From: Mycobacterium conspicuum
Lineage (GTDB): Bacteria; Actinomycetota; Actinomycetes; Mycobacteriales; Mycobacteriaceae
DNA length: 64,000 nt
Direction of reading: 5' to 3'
Assembly (NCBI RefSeq): GCF_010730195.1
Contig: NZ_AP022613.1
Location: forward strand, 2,914,001-2,978,000
Part shown: positions 23,612 through 32,083 of the stretch, piece after piece
How positions within the stretch are numbered: position 1 is the first letter of the stretch
Layout: every line of letters starts with the position of its first letter
Program-made: the position numbers and the translations under genes
Notes under the pieces: generated by a model
Seen by the model: only the letters and a program-made list of their open reading frames with translations
What the model was told of the DNA's origin: nothing
Databases searched by the model: none

Positions 23612-24446
23612 ATGAGCGCCCTCGGCGACGTCATGAATTGGACCCGCGACCAAGTTGTGTCGCGAGTCCCCAGAGCCGACCTCGATCAGCGGGATCCGGA
23701 CTACATCCGCGACCAGCTGCCCGGGACCTGGCTGCTGGCGTCGTTGTACTTCCGGGCCGACGTGACGGGCCTGGAGCGGATCCCCGCCGAGGGCCCGGTG
23801 CTGCTGGTCGGCAACCACAGCGGCGGCAACGTCCCGCCGGACACGTTCGTGTTCACGCTGGCGTTTTGCTCCTACTTCGGCGTGGAGCGCCCCTTTTATC
23901 AATTGGCCCACAACCTCGTCGTCTCGGCGCCGCCGCTGGGCTGGCTGCGAAAGTTCGGCACCGTCGCCGCCAACCATGAGAATGCCCGGTTGGCCCTGGA
24001 GTCCGGGGCAGCGCTGCTGGTCTACCCGGGCGGCGACTACGAGGTTTTCCGGCCGTCCTGGGAGCGCCACAGGGTCGATTTCGGTGGGCGGATGGGTTAC
24101 GTCAGGTTGGCCCGCGATGCCGGCGTGCCGATCGTCCCCGTCGCCAGCGTCGGCGGCCAGGAGAGCGCGCTGTATCCTCAGCCGCGGGCAATGGCTGGCC
24201 AAACTGCTGCGGACGGATAAAGTGCTGCGGCTCAAGAGCATTCCGATATCGCTGGCACTGCCGTGGGGGCTGAACATCAGCGATCTGGCGGGCCATTTCC
24301 CGCTGCCCACCAAGATCGCGATCGAGGTGCAAGAACCGATCGAAGTCGACGGTGACGACGAGGTCGTGCACAAGAAGGTACTTGCCAGCCTGCAGGACGG
24401 CGTCGATCGTCTCGCCGCCAAGCGTCGCTTCCCGGTGCTGGGCTGA
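23612..24446 (+). pseudogene. Lysophospholipid acyltransferase family gene with a +1 frameshift
   Basis: Reading from ATG 23612 gives 202 residues and stops at 24220. Residues 1-188 are a plausible PlsC/LPLAT domain: VLLVGNHSGGNVPPD (acceptor motif), GALLVYPGGDYE and GVPIVPVASVGGQESALY. The natural C-terminus (LSRGQWLAKLL to AAKRRFPVLG) continues in another frame to 24446. Removing one C at 24176-24177 joins the two into about 277 residues. It is either a pseudogene or a sequence error. The TGA of the restored frame overlaps the next ATG. Resembles Rv1428c/Rv1920-type acyltransferases. Confidence 0.8.
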
Positions 24447-24880
24447 TGCGCGTCGAACGCCGGTGCGTGATCAACGCCGATCGCGACGTCGTCTGGAAGA
24501 TTGTCGGCGACCCGGACTGCTACCCGTCGTTCATGACCAACCTGGAGCGCTGGGAATCGGCCAACGAGCAGCGTGCCGGCGTCGGTGCGCGTTACACCGT
24601 GCATTGGAAGATCGGTTCGGTGCCGGTTGGCGGGCTGATCGAGGTGGTCGAGTTCGACGAGGGTCGCGACCTGGCCTTCGTGGGGATCACGGGCATCACC
24701 GTGCGGGGCCGGATCCGGCTGCGTGACGCCGGCCCGGGTCAAACGAAGGTGATGTTCCGGCTGTCGTATCAGGCGCCGGGCGGGCTGCTCGGCTACATCG
24801 CCGACCGGATCGCCGTGCGTCAGGTGGGCCGGACTTTGGCCGGCACCCTGAAGTGCCTCAAGCGGCTTGCCGAGTCGTAG
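24446..24880 (+). CDS. SRPBCC (START/polyketide-cyclase-fold) protein
   Basis: 144 residues: VINADRDVVWKIVGDPDCYP start, a hydrophobic-cavity strand set in the middle, and an amphipathic final helix VRQVGRTLAGTLKCLKRLAE. Likely binds a hydrophobic ligand. The ATG shares its A with the TGA of the repaired acyltransferase frame, so the two were probably translationally coupled. The current frameshift would disturb that. Confidence 0.82.
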   Translation: MRVERRCVINADRDVVWKIVGDPDCYPSFMTNLERWESANEQRAGVGARYTVHWKIGSVPVGGLIEVVEFDEGRDLAFVGITGITVRGRIRLRDAGPGQTKVMFRLSYQAPGGLLGYIADRIAVRQVGRTLAGTLKCLKRLAES

Positions 24881-24897
24881 CGCTAGAGGGGCGCTAC
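24877..24897. terminator. Bidirectional hairpin between convergent genes
   Basis: GTAGCGC (24877-24883) and GCGCTAC (24891-24897) form a 7-bp stem with a 7-nt loop that spans both stop codons of the convergent SRPBCC and PaaK-like genes. There is no U-tract, as is usual in mycobacteria. Confidence 0.5.
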
Positions 24898-26270
24898 AGC
24901 GGTATGAAGCGCCGCAGCTTTCCGCTGTCCTGATGACGACGCAGGCTGTCGGTCACCTGAATCCGAATCGTCGGCTCGGACAGGCCGCGCCGGCGCAGCT
25001 CGGCGACCAACGATGTGGTCAGCGCCGCCACGTCCAAGGTGTCCAGGGCGCCCACCACGACGATTTCGGCCCCGGTGGCCGTTTGGGTGACCTGATACTC
25101 CGACACCCGCGGCTGAGTTCCGAGAATATGACGAAACGCGATGGGCGGCACCGTCGTTGCGCCGTAACGGAAGTCCTCGTCGCGCCGCCCGCCGATGTCG
25201 GCGACGCGCACGAACGCACAACCGCACGCGCACTCGCCGGCCAGCGATGTGACCTCGTCGCCGAGGTCGTAGCGAATGAACGGGAAGGTCCAATTGCTCA
25301 GCCCGGTGGCCAGGGTCCGCGCCGCGGGCTCGTCGGGACCGACCGGGGTGCCGTGGTCGTCGACGCGTTCGATGATGACCTCGTCCTCGCAGACGTGCAG
25401 CCCGGGCCCGTATCCGCAGCCGACGGCCTGCACCCCGACTTCGGTTGAACCCCAGACGTTGTGGATCGGTGCGCCCCAGGCCGCACCGATCGCCTGCCGA
25501 TCCTCGTCGAGCAGCGGCTCGGAGTTGGTGCTGATCCGCACCGGTTGGATGCGGAGGTCACCGGCCAGCGTCGCGCGAGCGAGCCGCCCGATGACCGACG
25601 AATAGCCGACCAGATGGGTAGGTTGGGCGGTCGCCACCGCGGCGAGCAGCTCGTCGAACGGTGCGCCCGCGGCCAACACGACCGTTTCCATGTCCGGGGT
25701 CGTCGGGATGTCGAACAGCGGCGTGCTGGCGTGTGGCGGAACACCGGCCGTCAGCACCGCGAGTCGGCTGAAGTCCCTGGGATCGCGGCGCTCTTCACGC
25801 GCCTGCACACGCCAGGCCAGGCACGCCGCCGTGACGAAGAACTGCCAATCCCACACGTACACACCGCGCACCCCGCTGGAGCCGCCCGAACTGAAGATCT
25901 GCTGGCCGCCCGGAGTGTACGAAAACCATTGCTGGTCAACGAGAATCCGTTCCGCGCCGGCGCGGTCGAGGTCGGCCACGGTGATGATATCGTCCCACTG
26001 CCCCTGGGCTTCCTGCTTGGTCATCATCGGAAGCGACGCCAGATCGGCGACCGTGGCCGACGATGGATCCAGCGCCTGAAGCCGCCGGGCGTGAAACGGC
26101 GAGCGCTCCCGCGCGTATGCCAGCAGCGCCCGCAGTCGGTGGTTCTGATAATCCTCGATCCGCTCGCGCGACCACTCCAACCGCGTGATGTGCTCTTCGA
26201 GTGCAGCGCCCACTGCGGTGAGATGCGCTGCACGCGTCCGCCGGTAGGCCGCCCTCGGCTCCGCCTTCAC
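24894..26270 (-). CDS. Phenylacetate-CoA ligase-like adenylate-forming enzyme
   Basis: 458 residues. PaaK-type adenylation fold: SSGGSSGVRGVYVWD (ATP phosphate loop, about residue 128), VWGSTEVG (motif A5 equivalent), FPFIRYDLGDEVT, and C-terminal QDSGKLRRFIPL carrying a candidate catalytic Lys. Four Cys cluster in ECACGCAF, unusual for PaaK, and could bind metal. Predicted to activate an aromatic or unusual acid to the AMP ester or CoA thioester. Divergent from the amidase, 56 bp away. Confidence 0.82.
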   Translation of the reverse strand: MKAEPRAAYRRTRAAHLTAVGAALEEHITRLEWSRERIEDYQNHRLRALLAYARERSPFHARRLQALDPSSATVADLASLPMMTKQEAQGQWDDIITVADLDRAGAERILVDQQWFSYTPGGQQIFSSGGSSGVRGVYVWDWQFFVTAACLAWRVQAREERRDPRDFSRLAVLTAGVPPHASTPLFDIPTTPDMETVVLAAGAPFDELLAAVATAQPTHLVGYSSVIGRLARATLAGDLRIQPVRISTNSEPLLDEDRQAIGAAWGAPIHNVWGSTEVGVQAVGCGYGPGLHVCEDEVIIERVDDHGTPVGPDEPAARTLATGLSNWTFPFIRYDLGDEVTSLAGECACGCAFVRVADIGGRRDEDFRYGATTVPPIAFRHILGTQPRVSEYQVTQTATGAEIVVVGALDTLDVAALTTSLVAELRRRGLSEPTIRIQVTDSLRRHQDSGKLRRFIPL

Positions 26271-26326
26271 AAGCTGACCTGCATGAGTGCGAGTCTGACA
26301 CGCCGCCCGGGGCGTAAGTTTCCCGC

Positions 26327-27727
26327 ATGGAGTTGTGTCACCTGCCGGCTCACGAACTCGTCCGTTTGATGACGAGCCGCTCGGTGTCCTGCCGGGAGGT
26401 CACGCAAGCCCACCTGGCGCAGATCGAACGCGTGAACCCCACGCTCAACGCGCTGGTCGAGGCCGCGGATCCGGAGGAATGCCTGCGGTTGGCCGACCAC
26501 GCCGATGAGTGCGCCGCGCGTGGCCGGCCGCTGGGTGCCGCGCATGGACTGCCGGTGGTCGTCAAGGACGTCATCAAGGTGGCAGGCCTGGCCTGCTCCG
26601 GTGGGAGCAGCGCGCTGCGCGCCGTCGCACCTGCCGACGCGACCGCGGTCGCGAGGCTGCGCGGCGCCGGCGCGATCGTACTGGGGCTCACCAACGTTCC
26701 CGAATTGGGTCGCGGCGCCGAATCCAACAACAGTCTCTACGGCCGCACCAACAATCCGTACGATTTGGCCAGGACGCCCGGGGGCAGCAGCGGCGGATCG
26801 GCCGCACTTGTCGCCGCCGGTGGCGCGGCGCTCAGCGTCGGCACCGACGAGGGTGGCAGCATCCGGCAGCCGAGCCACAACACCGGAATCGCCGGGCTCA
26901 AGCCGTCGCATGGCCGGATTCCCCGGACGGGCAACGTCTTCGGCAGCGCGCCGGGAATCTTCGGTCCGTTCAGCCACTACGGTCCGCTGGCACGATCGGT
27001 TGCCGACCTTTTCCTCGGCCTCTCGATCATGCAAGGTCCGGATCTGCGCGATCCCTATGCGGTACCCGCGCCCCTGGGCAATCCGGCTGACGTCGACCTT
27101 GCGTCGCTTCGCGTCGCCACCTACCTCGACGACGGCATTTCGGCGCCCACCGACGAGGTGGCCGCGGTGGTGACCGCGGCGGCCGCCGCGGTGGGAGAGG
27201 TGGCCGCGCATGTTCGGCACGCGATCCCGGGCTGTTTGGGTCGTACCATGGAGCTGCTCTGGACGTCGGTCTTCCTCGGTGGCGATGGTGGACAGGAATT
27301 CGAAGAAGTCCTGCGGGCGCTCGGGGTCACCGAGACCTCCGAGGAGTTGGCCGAATTCCGCGCCCAGGCAAGCAAAGTCGAGTTCTCCGTGACCCATGCC
27401 CGACGCCGACTCGCCGAGCTCGATCAGTATCGCGTCGACATGCTCAAGTTCATGGCCGACTACGACGTGATCGTTTGCCCGGCGATGCCCACTCCGGCCA
27501 AACCGCATCATCACGGTCTGGTGGAAGTCAGCGATTTCTCACATCTGATGGTGCACAACATCACCCGATGGCCCGCTGCGGTGGTGCGGTGCGGCACTTC
27601 CAACGACGGCTTGCCGATCGGTGTCCAAATCGTCGCCAGGCCATGGCAGGACGCGACCGCGCTGGCCGTCGCGGCGCACCTGGAGACGGTGTTCGGCGGG
27701 TGGCAGCCCCCGCCGCTGTGGGTGTGA
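26327..27727 (+). CDS. Amidase-signature family amidase
   Basis: 466 residues, full length. The Ser-cisSer-Lys triad is visible: Lys80 in VVVKDVIK, Ser154 in GGSSGGSAA and nucleophile Ser178 in TDEGGSIRQPS. Hydrolyses an amide; the substrate cannot be told. One of the accessory genes between the Rv1879 and Rv1880c orthologues. Confidence 0.92.
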   Translation: MELCHLPAHELVRLMTSRSVSCREVTQAHLAQIERVNPTLNALVEAADPEECLRLADHADECAARGRPLGAAHGLPVVVKDVIKVAGLACSGGSSALRAVAPADATAVARLRGAGAIVLGLTNVPELGRGAESNNSLYGRTNNPYDLARTPGGSSGGSAALVAAGGAALSVGTDEGGSIRQPSHNTGIAGLKPSHGRIPRTGNVFGSAPGIFGPFSHYGPLARSVADLFLGLSIMQGPDLRDPYAVPAPLGNPADVDLASLRVATYLDDGISAPTDEVAAVVTAAAAAVGEVAAHVRHAIPGCLGRTMELLWTSVFLGGDGGQEFEEVLRALGVTETSEELAEFRAQASKVEFSVTHARRRLAELDQYRVDMLKFMADYDVIVCPAMPTPAKPHHHGLVEVSDFSHLMVHNITRWPAAVVRCGTSNDGLPIGVQIVARPWQDATALAVAAHLETVFGGWQPPPLWV

Positions 27728-27968
27728 ATCTGACCAGCAGGCGCGCCGCGAACGCAAAGACGGGAAATCGCAAACCGATTGTCACGAATATCGCGACTTT
27801 CCCATACGCGGGGACAGGAATCGGTGCACTCGCAGCGGCACACCAGTCCCGTGGAGACCGAATATTCCTAAAACTCCACGCCGATTCGATCGTGACCCTT
27901 ACAGTTTGCGCATCGCTCGACATGTGGGCGTTTTGTGTCGGAAGGTGTTCGACCCGGGAAGGGGAGGA

Positions 27969-28805
27969 ATGTCGTTTTTGAGCATCGCGCCGGACATGGT
28001 GGCGGGCGCTAGCGAAAATTTGGCGGACCTCGGTTCTGCGTTGCGAAGCGCGACCGCGACGGCCGCAACCCAAACGACTTCGATCGCGGCCCCGGCCGCC
28101 GATGAGGTATCGGCAGCCATCACGGCCCTACTTGGCACGCACGCTCGGGGTTTTCACGCGGCCAGCGCCAAGGCGGCGGCTTTTCACGACGACTTCGTGA
28201 ACCTGTTGAAAGGCGGGGCCGCGCAGTACGTCGGCACCGAAGCGGCCAGCGACACCAGCCTGAGCGGAAACTACGGCCTCTTCTCGTATGCGTTCAATCA
28301 GTCCGCGACGGGCGCGAGCGGGAACATCACGTTTTACACGCCGTTCCGTCCGTCCTTGTCGTTCAGCGCAACCCAGAACGCTTCGGGGGCGGCCCTGAAA
28401 GCAACTGGCACTTTCCACACCCCGGTCGGCACCGTGAATTGGCTGGAAGCCAGCGGCAGCGCGACCTCGACCACAAACGGCGGATTCACCGCCTCCCTGA
28501 GTGGCCACAGTCCGTTTGGGCCTCCGCTGGCCTTCCACGCGTCCGGGACCCCGATCAACACCGACACCGAAGTCGGGGAGACCCTGAAAGCGTCGGGTGG
28601 CATCCACACTCCGTTCGGGGACCTGAACATCTTCAAGGCGACCGGACAGGCGGTCGTCACGACTGACGGCGGGTTCTCCGGTCACATCAGTGCGCAAAGT
28701 CCGGGTGGCAGCGAGGCGTTGTCGTTGACCGGGAAGATCACCGACGGAGGCCCGGTCATCACTGGCGGATCGATCAGCATCGACGGTATCACGTTTTCGT
28801 TCTAG
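27969..28805 (+). CDS. PE-family protein with a novel tandem-repeat C-terminal domain
   Basis: 278 residues, ATG with GGGGAGG upstream. Residues 1-95 are a PE domain (MSFLSIAPDMVAGASENLADL, helical pair), expected to be handled by a type VII secretion system. The rest is not PGRS. It contains two repeats of about 60 residues (roughly 125-183 and 184-245) sharing LKATG/LKASG, HTPVG/HTPFG, TTxGGF and HSPFG/QSPGG blocks, ending GGSISIDGITFSF. The Thr/Ser/Gly-rich alternating pattern suggests a beta-rich surface domain. No recognised family. The 241-bp gap upstream (27728-27968) holds only a weak GTGGAG/CTCCAC inverted repeat (27851-27879). Confidence 0.85.
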   Translation: MSFLSIAPDMVAGASENLADLGSALRSATATAATQTTSIAAPAADEVSAAITALLGTHARGFHAASAKAAAFHDDFVNLLKGGAAQYVGTEAASDTSLSGNYGLFSYAFNQSATGASGNITFYTPFRPSLSFSATQNASGAALKATGTFHTPVGTVNWLEASGSATSTTNGGFTASLSGHSPFGPPLAFHASGTPINTDTEVGETLKASGGIHTPFGDLNIFKATGQAVVTTDGGFSGHISAQSPGGSEALSLTGKITDGGPVITGGSISIDGITFSF

Positions 28806-28859
28806 GGAGTCCTGCTTAACATCTTGGCGCCGAAGGTCTTTCGCTCGGAGTTGCCCGGG

Positions 28860-29219
28860 TTAGCGGCAGCAACTCGGATCTAGAACCGAGCACAGCGCGA
28901 CAAGCGATTCATCGCGAGCGCGGTGGTACACGTTCATTCCGCGTCGCTCGGACTCAACGAACCCCGTCCTGCGCAACCGCGACAGGTGATGACTCACAGT
29001 GGATTCGGCCAGTCCGACCGCCGCCGCCAGATCGCGACTGCATTCCTCGCCGGTGCTGCTACTGAACAAGAGTGACACCAGCTTGACCCGGACCGGATCG
29101 GCTAAAGCCTTGAGCCGCAGCGCAATCTCTAATGCCGCATCGTCGCCCACCGGGCCGGCGGCGACCGGTGAGCAGCACACCGGCGCGGAAACGTCTACCT
29201 CGGGCAGTGTCTTCGGCAC
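28860..29219 (-). CDS. ArsR/SmtB-family metalloregulator (Rv2640c homologue)
   Basis: Metal-responsive repressor, divergent from cadI as Rv2640c is in M. tuberculosis. 119 residues from GTG 29219, the same length as that homologue; GTG 29237 is an alternative. Winged helix: ALRLKALADPVRVKLVSLL and VGLAESTVSHHLSRLRRTGF. Vicinal Cys pairs near the N-terminus (APVCCSP) and at the C-terminus (PSCCR), together with EECSRDL, are candidate ligands for Cd, Pb or As. Confidence 0.9.
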   Translation of the reverse strand: MPKTLPEVDVSAPVCCSPVAAGPVGDDAALEIALRLKALADPVRVKLVSLLFSSSTGEECSRDLAAAVGLAESTVSHHLSRLRRTGFVESERRGMNVYHRARDESLVALCSVLDPSCCR

Positions 29220-29225
29220 TTGTTC

Positions 29226-29292
29226 ATGATGCCACACCTTGTTGACAAATATCGAAGACGTGGCATCATCGGCAGCGTAACAAGTTCGATAT
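29226..29292. promoter_or_regulatory. arsR/cadI operator region with two inverted repeats
   Basis: ATGATGCCAC (29226-29235) and GTGGCATCAT (29260-29269) are a perfect 10-bp inverted repeat. ATATCGAA (29249-29256) and TTCGATAT (29285-29292) are a perfect 8-bp one. Both lie between the divergent arsR and cadI starts. ATATCGAA-type half sites fit ArsR/SmtB operators; assignment to this regulator is inferred. Confidence 0.65.
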
Positions 29293-29316
29293 AAGCCGCA
29301 AAGGTAGGGAGGCTTT

Positions 29317-29784
29317 ATGTCCCGCGCCCAACTCGCCCTCAACGTCGATGACCTCGAGCGGGCCATCGCCTTCTACTCCAAGCTGTTCAAGACCGCGCCG
29401 GCGAAGGTGAAGCCGGGGTATGCCAACTTCGCCGTCGCCGAACCGCCGTTAAAGCTGGTCCTGATCGAAAACCCCAGCCACGGAGGCACTCTCAACCATC
29501 TCGGGGTAGAGGTCGAGTCCAGCCAGGCGGTCCAGGCTGAGATCGCCCGCCTAACCGACGAGGGTGTCTTCACCCAAGAGAAAATCGGGACGACGTGTTG
29601 CTTCGCCCTGCAGGACAAGGTGTGGGTCACCGGCCCGTCGGGTGAGAGGTGGGAGGTCTACACCGTGCTCGCCGACTCGGACACGTTCGGCGTTAACTCA
29701 CCGGCCGAAGGCGACGACGACGGTGGCACGCAGTGTGCTGCGCCGGAACCGCTGAGCAGGCGCCGTGACGCAGCCGGTGGATAG
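29317..29784 (+). CDS. cadI: Cadmium-inducible protein CadI (glyoxalase/VOC fold)
   Basis: 155 residues, ATG with AGGGAGG upstream. VOC-fold: SRAQLALNVDDLERAIAFYSKLF start, KPGYANFAVAEPPLKLVL, LNHLGVEVESS (metal-site His and Glu), GTTCCFALQDKVWVTGPSG and ERWEVYTVLAD. It follows M. tuberculosis CadI (Rv2641) over almost the whole length; the tail has one Cys in GTQCAAPE. Proposed to bind or sequester metal. Controlled by the divergent ArsR. Confidence 0.93.
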   Translation: MSRAQLALNVDDLERAIAFYSKLFKTAPAKVKPGYANFAVAEPPLKLVLIENPSHGGTLNHLGVEVESSQAVQAEIARLTDEGVFTQEKIGTTCCFALQDKVWVTGPSGERWEVYTVLADSDTFGVNSPAEGDDDGGTQCAAPEPLSRRRDAAGG

Positions 29785-29878
29785 TCACGACCCGTCCCGC
29801 ACGCGCTGAAGCGCGAGCCGGAAACCCTTTTTCCCTTGGCGCACAAGGGAGCTCGCAGCGATTGATCCAAATTCGATA

Positions 29879-30433
29879 CTACGATTGCCCGCTTATCGGT
29901 AGCTTCTCCAGATTTACTACGAGGTTCAGCACGCTTTGTCCAAGACCCTGCAGACCTTGCCCGAACATCGCCAGACCATACCCGTTGGGCCCCGCGCTTA
30001 GTCCCAGAAACTGCAGACCCTGCCCGACGCTCACCAGACTCAGCCCGATGAACGCCAGATTTTGTTCGATACCCTGGGTGATGGTCTGCACGGCTTGTAT
30101 CACGGGCTGCAGGAAGACTATTTCGTGGAGGATGGTCCGCAACACCGAGTCGCTGGCGGCCTCGGCGCCGGCATATGAGGCCGCGCTCGCGCTCAAGTTT
30201 TGGCCGAACAGATCGTGAAACGCCGTTGCATGGCCGGCCAGACTATGAAAGCCCTGGGCGTAGCGACCGAACACCCCCGAGATCGCCGCCGAGACCTCAT
30301 CGGCGGCCGCTGGCGTCACGGCGACGGTGGAGGCGGCCGCCGCCGAATGGGCCGCACTGAGGTCCGAGCTGATGGTTGCCAAATCCGCTGCCGCCGCGGT
30401 CATCAGCTCAGGCGCCGCGCTCACAAACGACAT
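29879..30433 (-). CDS. PE-family protein with short hydrophobic C-terminus
   Basis: 184 residues from ATG 30433. Residues 1-95 are a PE domain (MSFVSAAPELMTAAAADLATI, AADEVSAAISGVF, FHDLFGQNLSASAASYAGAE). The remaining 89 residues are glycine-spaced and hydrophobic (SLVSVGQGLQFLGLSAGPNG, MFGQGLQGLGQSVLNLVVNL), not PGRS, and could associate with the envelope. Second PE gene in this block, on the opposite strand to the first. Confidence 0.85.
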   Translation of the reverse strand: MSFVSAAPELMTAAAADLATISSDLSAAHSAAAASTVAVTPAAADEVSAAISGVFGRYAQGFHSLAGHATAFHDLFGQNLSASAASYAGAEAASDSVLRTILHEIVFLQPVIQAVQTITQGIEQNLAFIGLSLVSVGQGLQFLGLSAGPNGYGLAMFGQGLQGLGQSVLNLVVNLEKLPISGQS

Positions 30434-30577
30434 GTCGGTCCACCTCACTAACAAGCCCTCGTTTTGCCCACCCGGTCAGGATGAGACGAGCCTAGAACGG
30501 GACTTGGGTCGTCTTGTCGCGTTTCGCCGAAAACGGGTTACCCCCGACCCCGGTGGGCGGGTTGGCCCATCCGCCCT

Positions 30578-31024
30578 TCAGACCAGCCCCGAAGCGTCAA
30601 ACACCCAGCTCACATCCCCAGATGCCAGGTTCTCGAAATGGTTCGGGGGAGCGAAGGCGACCAGGCTGTTCATGTCCCAGTAGTCCTTCCAGACGGTGAT
30701 TTTTCCGTCGACGACCTTGTGCACGGTGACGAACCTCAGCAGGCCTTGCTCGCCGGTCTCGAACGTCCATGTTTCGGAGTGTTCGTAGAGCACGTCGGCG
30801 CCGTTGGACACCAGCACGCCGTCGTGATTCTCGTATCCGGCCAGCGGCGCAAGGCCCATCTTGAGCCGTTTGACGATGTCGTCGGGACCGCGTGCCGCCA
30901 GCGCCGGCACCGGCATGTCGACGTACAGGCAATCGGCTGACAAGAACGTTTTGACCGCGTCCCAATCGCGACGCGACAGCGCCTGCCACAGCCCGAGTAC
31001 CGCCTCCGTCTCGACCGCATTCAT
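30578..31024 (-). CDS. SnoaL-like / limonene-1,2-epoxide hydrolase family protein
   Basis: 148 residues from ATG 31024, chosen for GAGG 6 nt upstream; in-frame ATGs at 31039 and 31054 lack one. The NTF2/SnoaL-like fold with LEH-type motifs is evident: FLSADCLYVDMPVPALAARGPDDIV (Asp and Arg of the LEH relay candidates), LYEHSETWTFETGEQ and VWKDYWDMNSL. May hydrolyse an epoxide. Divergent from the dienelactone hydrolase remnant. Confidence 0.82.
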   Translation of the reverse strand: MNAVETEAVLGLWQALSRRDWDAVKTFLSADCLYVDMPVPALAARGPDDIVKRLKMGLAPLAGYENHDGVLVSNGADVLYEHSETWTFETGEQGLLRFVTVHKVVDGKITVWKDYWDMNSLVAFAPPNHFENLASGDVSWVFDASGLV

Positions 31025-31100
31025 AGATACCTCTGTCATAGTCGCCAATAACACCCCGCCGCGGCACCGCTGTCAACGACTCGGGCGCATACTCGCCACA

Positions 31101-32004
31101 GTGAATCCCCTGCAGCGCTACCTCGCCGAAGAGATCGCGACCGATCACCTCGGCGGTCTACTCACCCGGCGCGAAACGCTGAGAAGGCTCGGCCTACTCG
31201 GGTTGACGACGACGGCCTCGGCGGCGCTCATCGCGTCCTGCAGCGAGAAACCCGAGGAAGCTGCCAGGCCGTCGACGGCGCCGTCGTACCCGCCCGGCCC
31301 ACTCGGGCCGCCGCAGCCGCCGGGAATGGCCCACCGGCTGCCCACCCAGCCGATCAGCTGGCCAGGGCCCAGCGGCCAACTGCAAGCGGCGTGGTCGCAA
31401 ACGGCCAACTCCAAGGGCGCCGTGCTGGTGATCCACGAGAACAAGGGTCTGAACGACTGGGTGCGGTCGGTCGCGGGCCGACTGGCCGGGGCCGGGTACT
31501 CGGCGATGGCCGTCGATCTGTTGTCCGAGCGCGGTGGCACCGGAGCGTTCGCCGACCCGGCGCAGGCCACCGCGGCGTTGGCTGCGATCGCGCCGGAACA
31601 GTTCGTCCACGATCTGAATTCCGCTGTCGCGCAATTGAAGTTGCGCGCTCCGGGGGAGAAGGTCGCCGTGGTCGGCTTCTGTTTCGGCGGCGGTCTGGTG
31701 TGGCAACTGCTGGCCGACGGCGCGCTGGGGGTGTCAGCGGCGGTCCCGTTCTACGGGCCGTTCCCCGACAACCCCGATTTCGCCGGCTGCAAGGGGCATC
31801 TACGGCGCCCTGGACACCCGCGTCACCGGGTCGCAGGCGGCGGCCAAAGCGGCCCTGGGCCGGGCCGGGCTGGTCAACGAGATGGTGGTCGAACCCGATG
31901 CCAACCATGCGTTTTTCAACGACACCGGCCCGCGCTACAACGCGGCGGCGGCGGCCGATGCGTGGCGGCGAATGCTGGACTGGTTCGCCCGCTACCTCGC
32001 CTAG
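31101..32004 (+). pseudogene. Exported dienelactone hydrolase family gene with frameshift
   Basis: Starts at GTG 31101. Residues 28-55 are a signal with twin Arg (LTRRETLRRLGLLGL) and a lipobox-like LIASC, so a Tat-exported lipoprotein is expected. The alpha/beta-hydrolase core follows: VLVIHENKGLNDW, and VVGFCFGGGLVW with the Cys nucleophile. After DFAGCKG at about 31794 the frame is lost; the C-terminus (GIYGALDTRVTG to DWFARYLA, with catalytic Asp and the NHAFFND His) resumes in a second frame to TAG at 32002. About 11 bp seem to be deleted at AAGGGGCATC. Pseudogene or assembly error. Confidence 0.82.
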
Positions 32005-32011
32005 CCCGCCA

Positions 32012-32070
32012 TTGACTCTGCAGTGAGCGCGCAAATGTTCGAGTAGGACCCGCGCTGAGCGCAGAGTCAA
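32012..32070. repeat. 59-bp hairpin element, copy B
   Basis: Begins TTGACTCTGC and ends GCGCAGAGTCAA, with a long imperfect stem and a loop containing TTCGAGTAG. Same length, ends and loop as the element at 61496-61554, but the inner stem sequence differs while still pairing. Lies between convergent genes, where it may act as a terminator. Confidence 0.85.
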
Positions 32071-32083
32071 CGGGCGACCCCGC

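Noticed and set aside
28815..28850. Terminator between the first PE gene and arsR
   Set aside because: Only short interrupted pairing around CCGAAGGTCTTTCG; not convincing.
30861..31100. N-terminal extension of the dienelactone hydrolase frame
   Set aside because: Overlaps the divergent SnoaL gene; GTG 31101 gives a proper Tat-type N-terminus.
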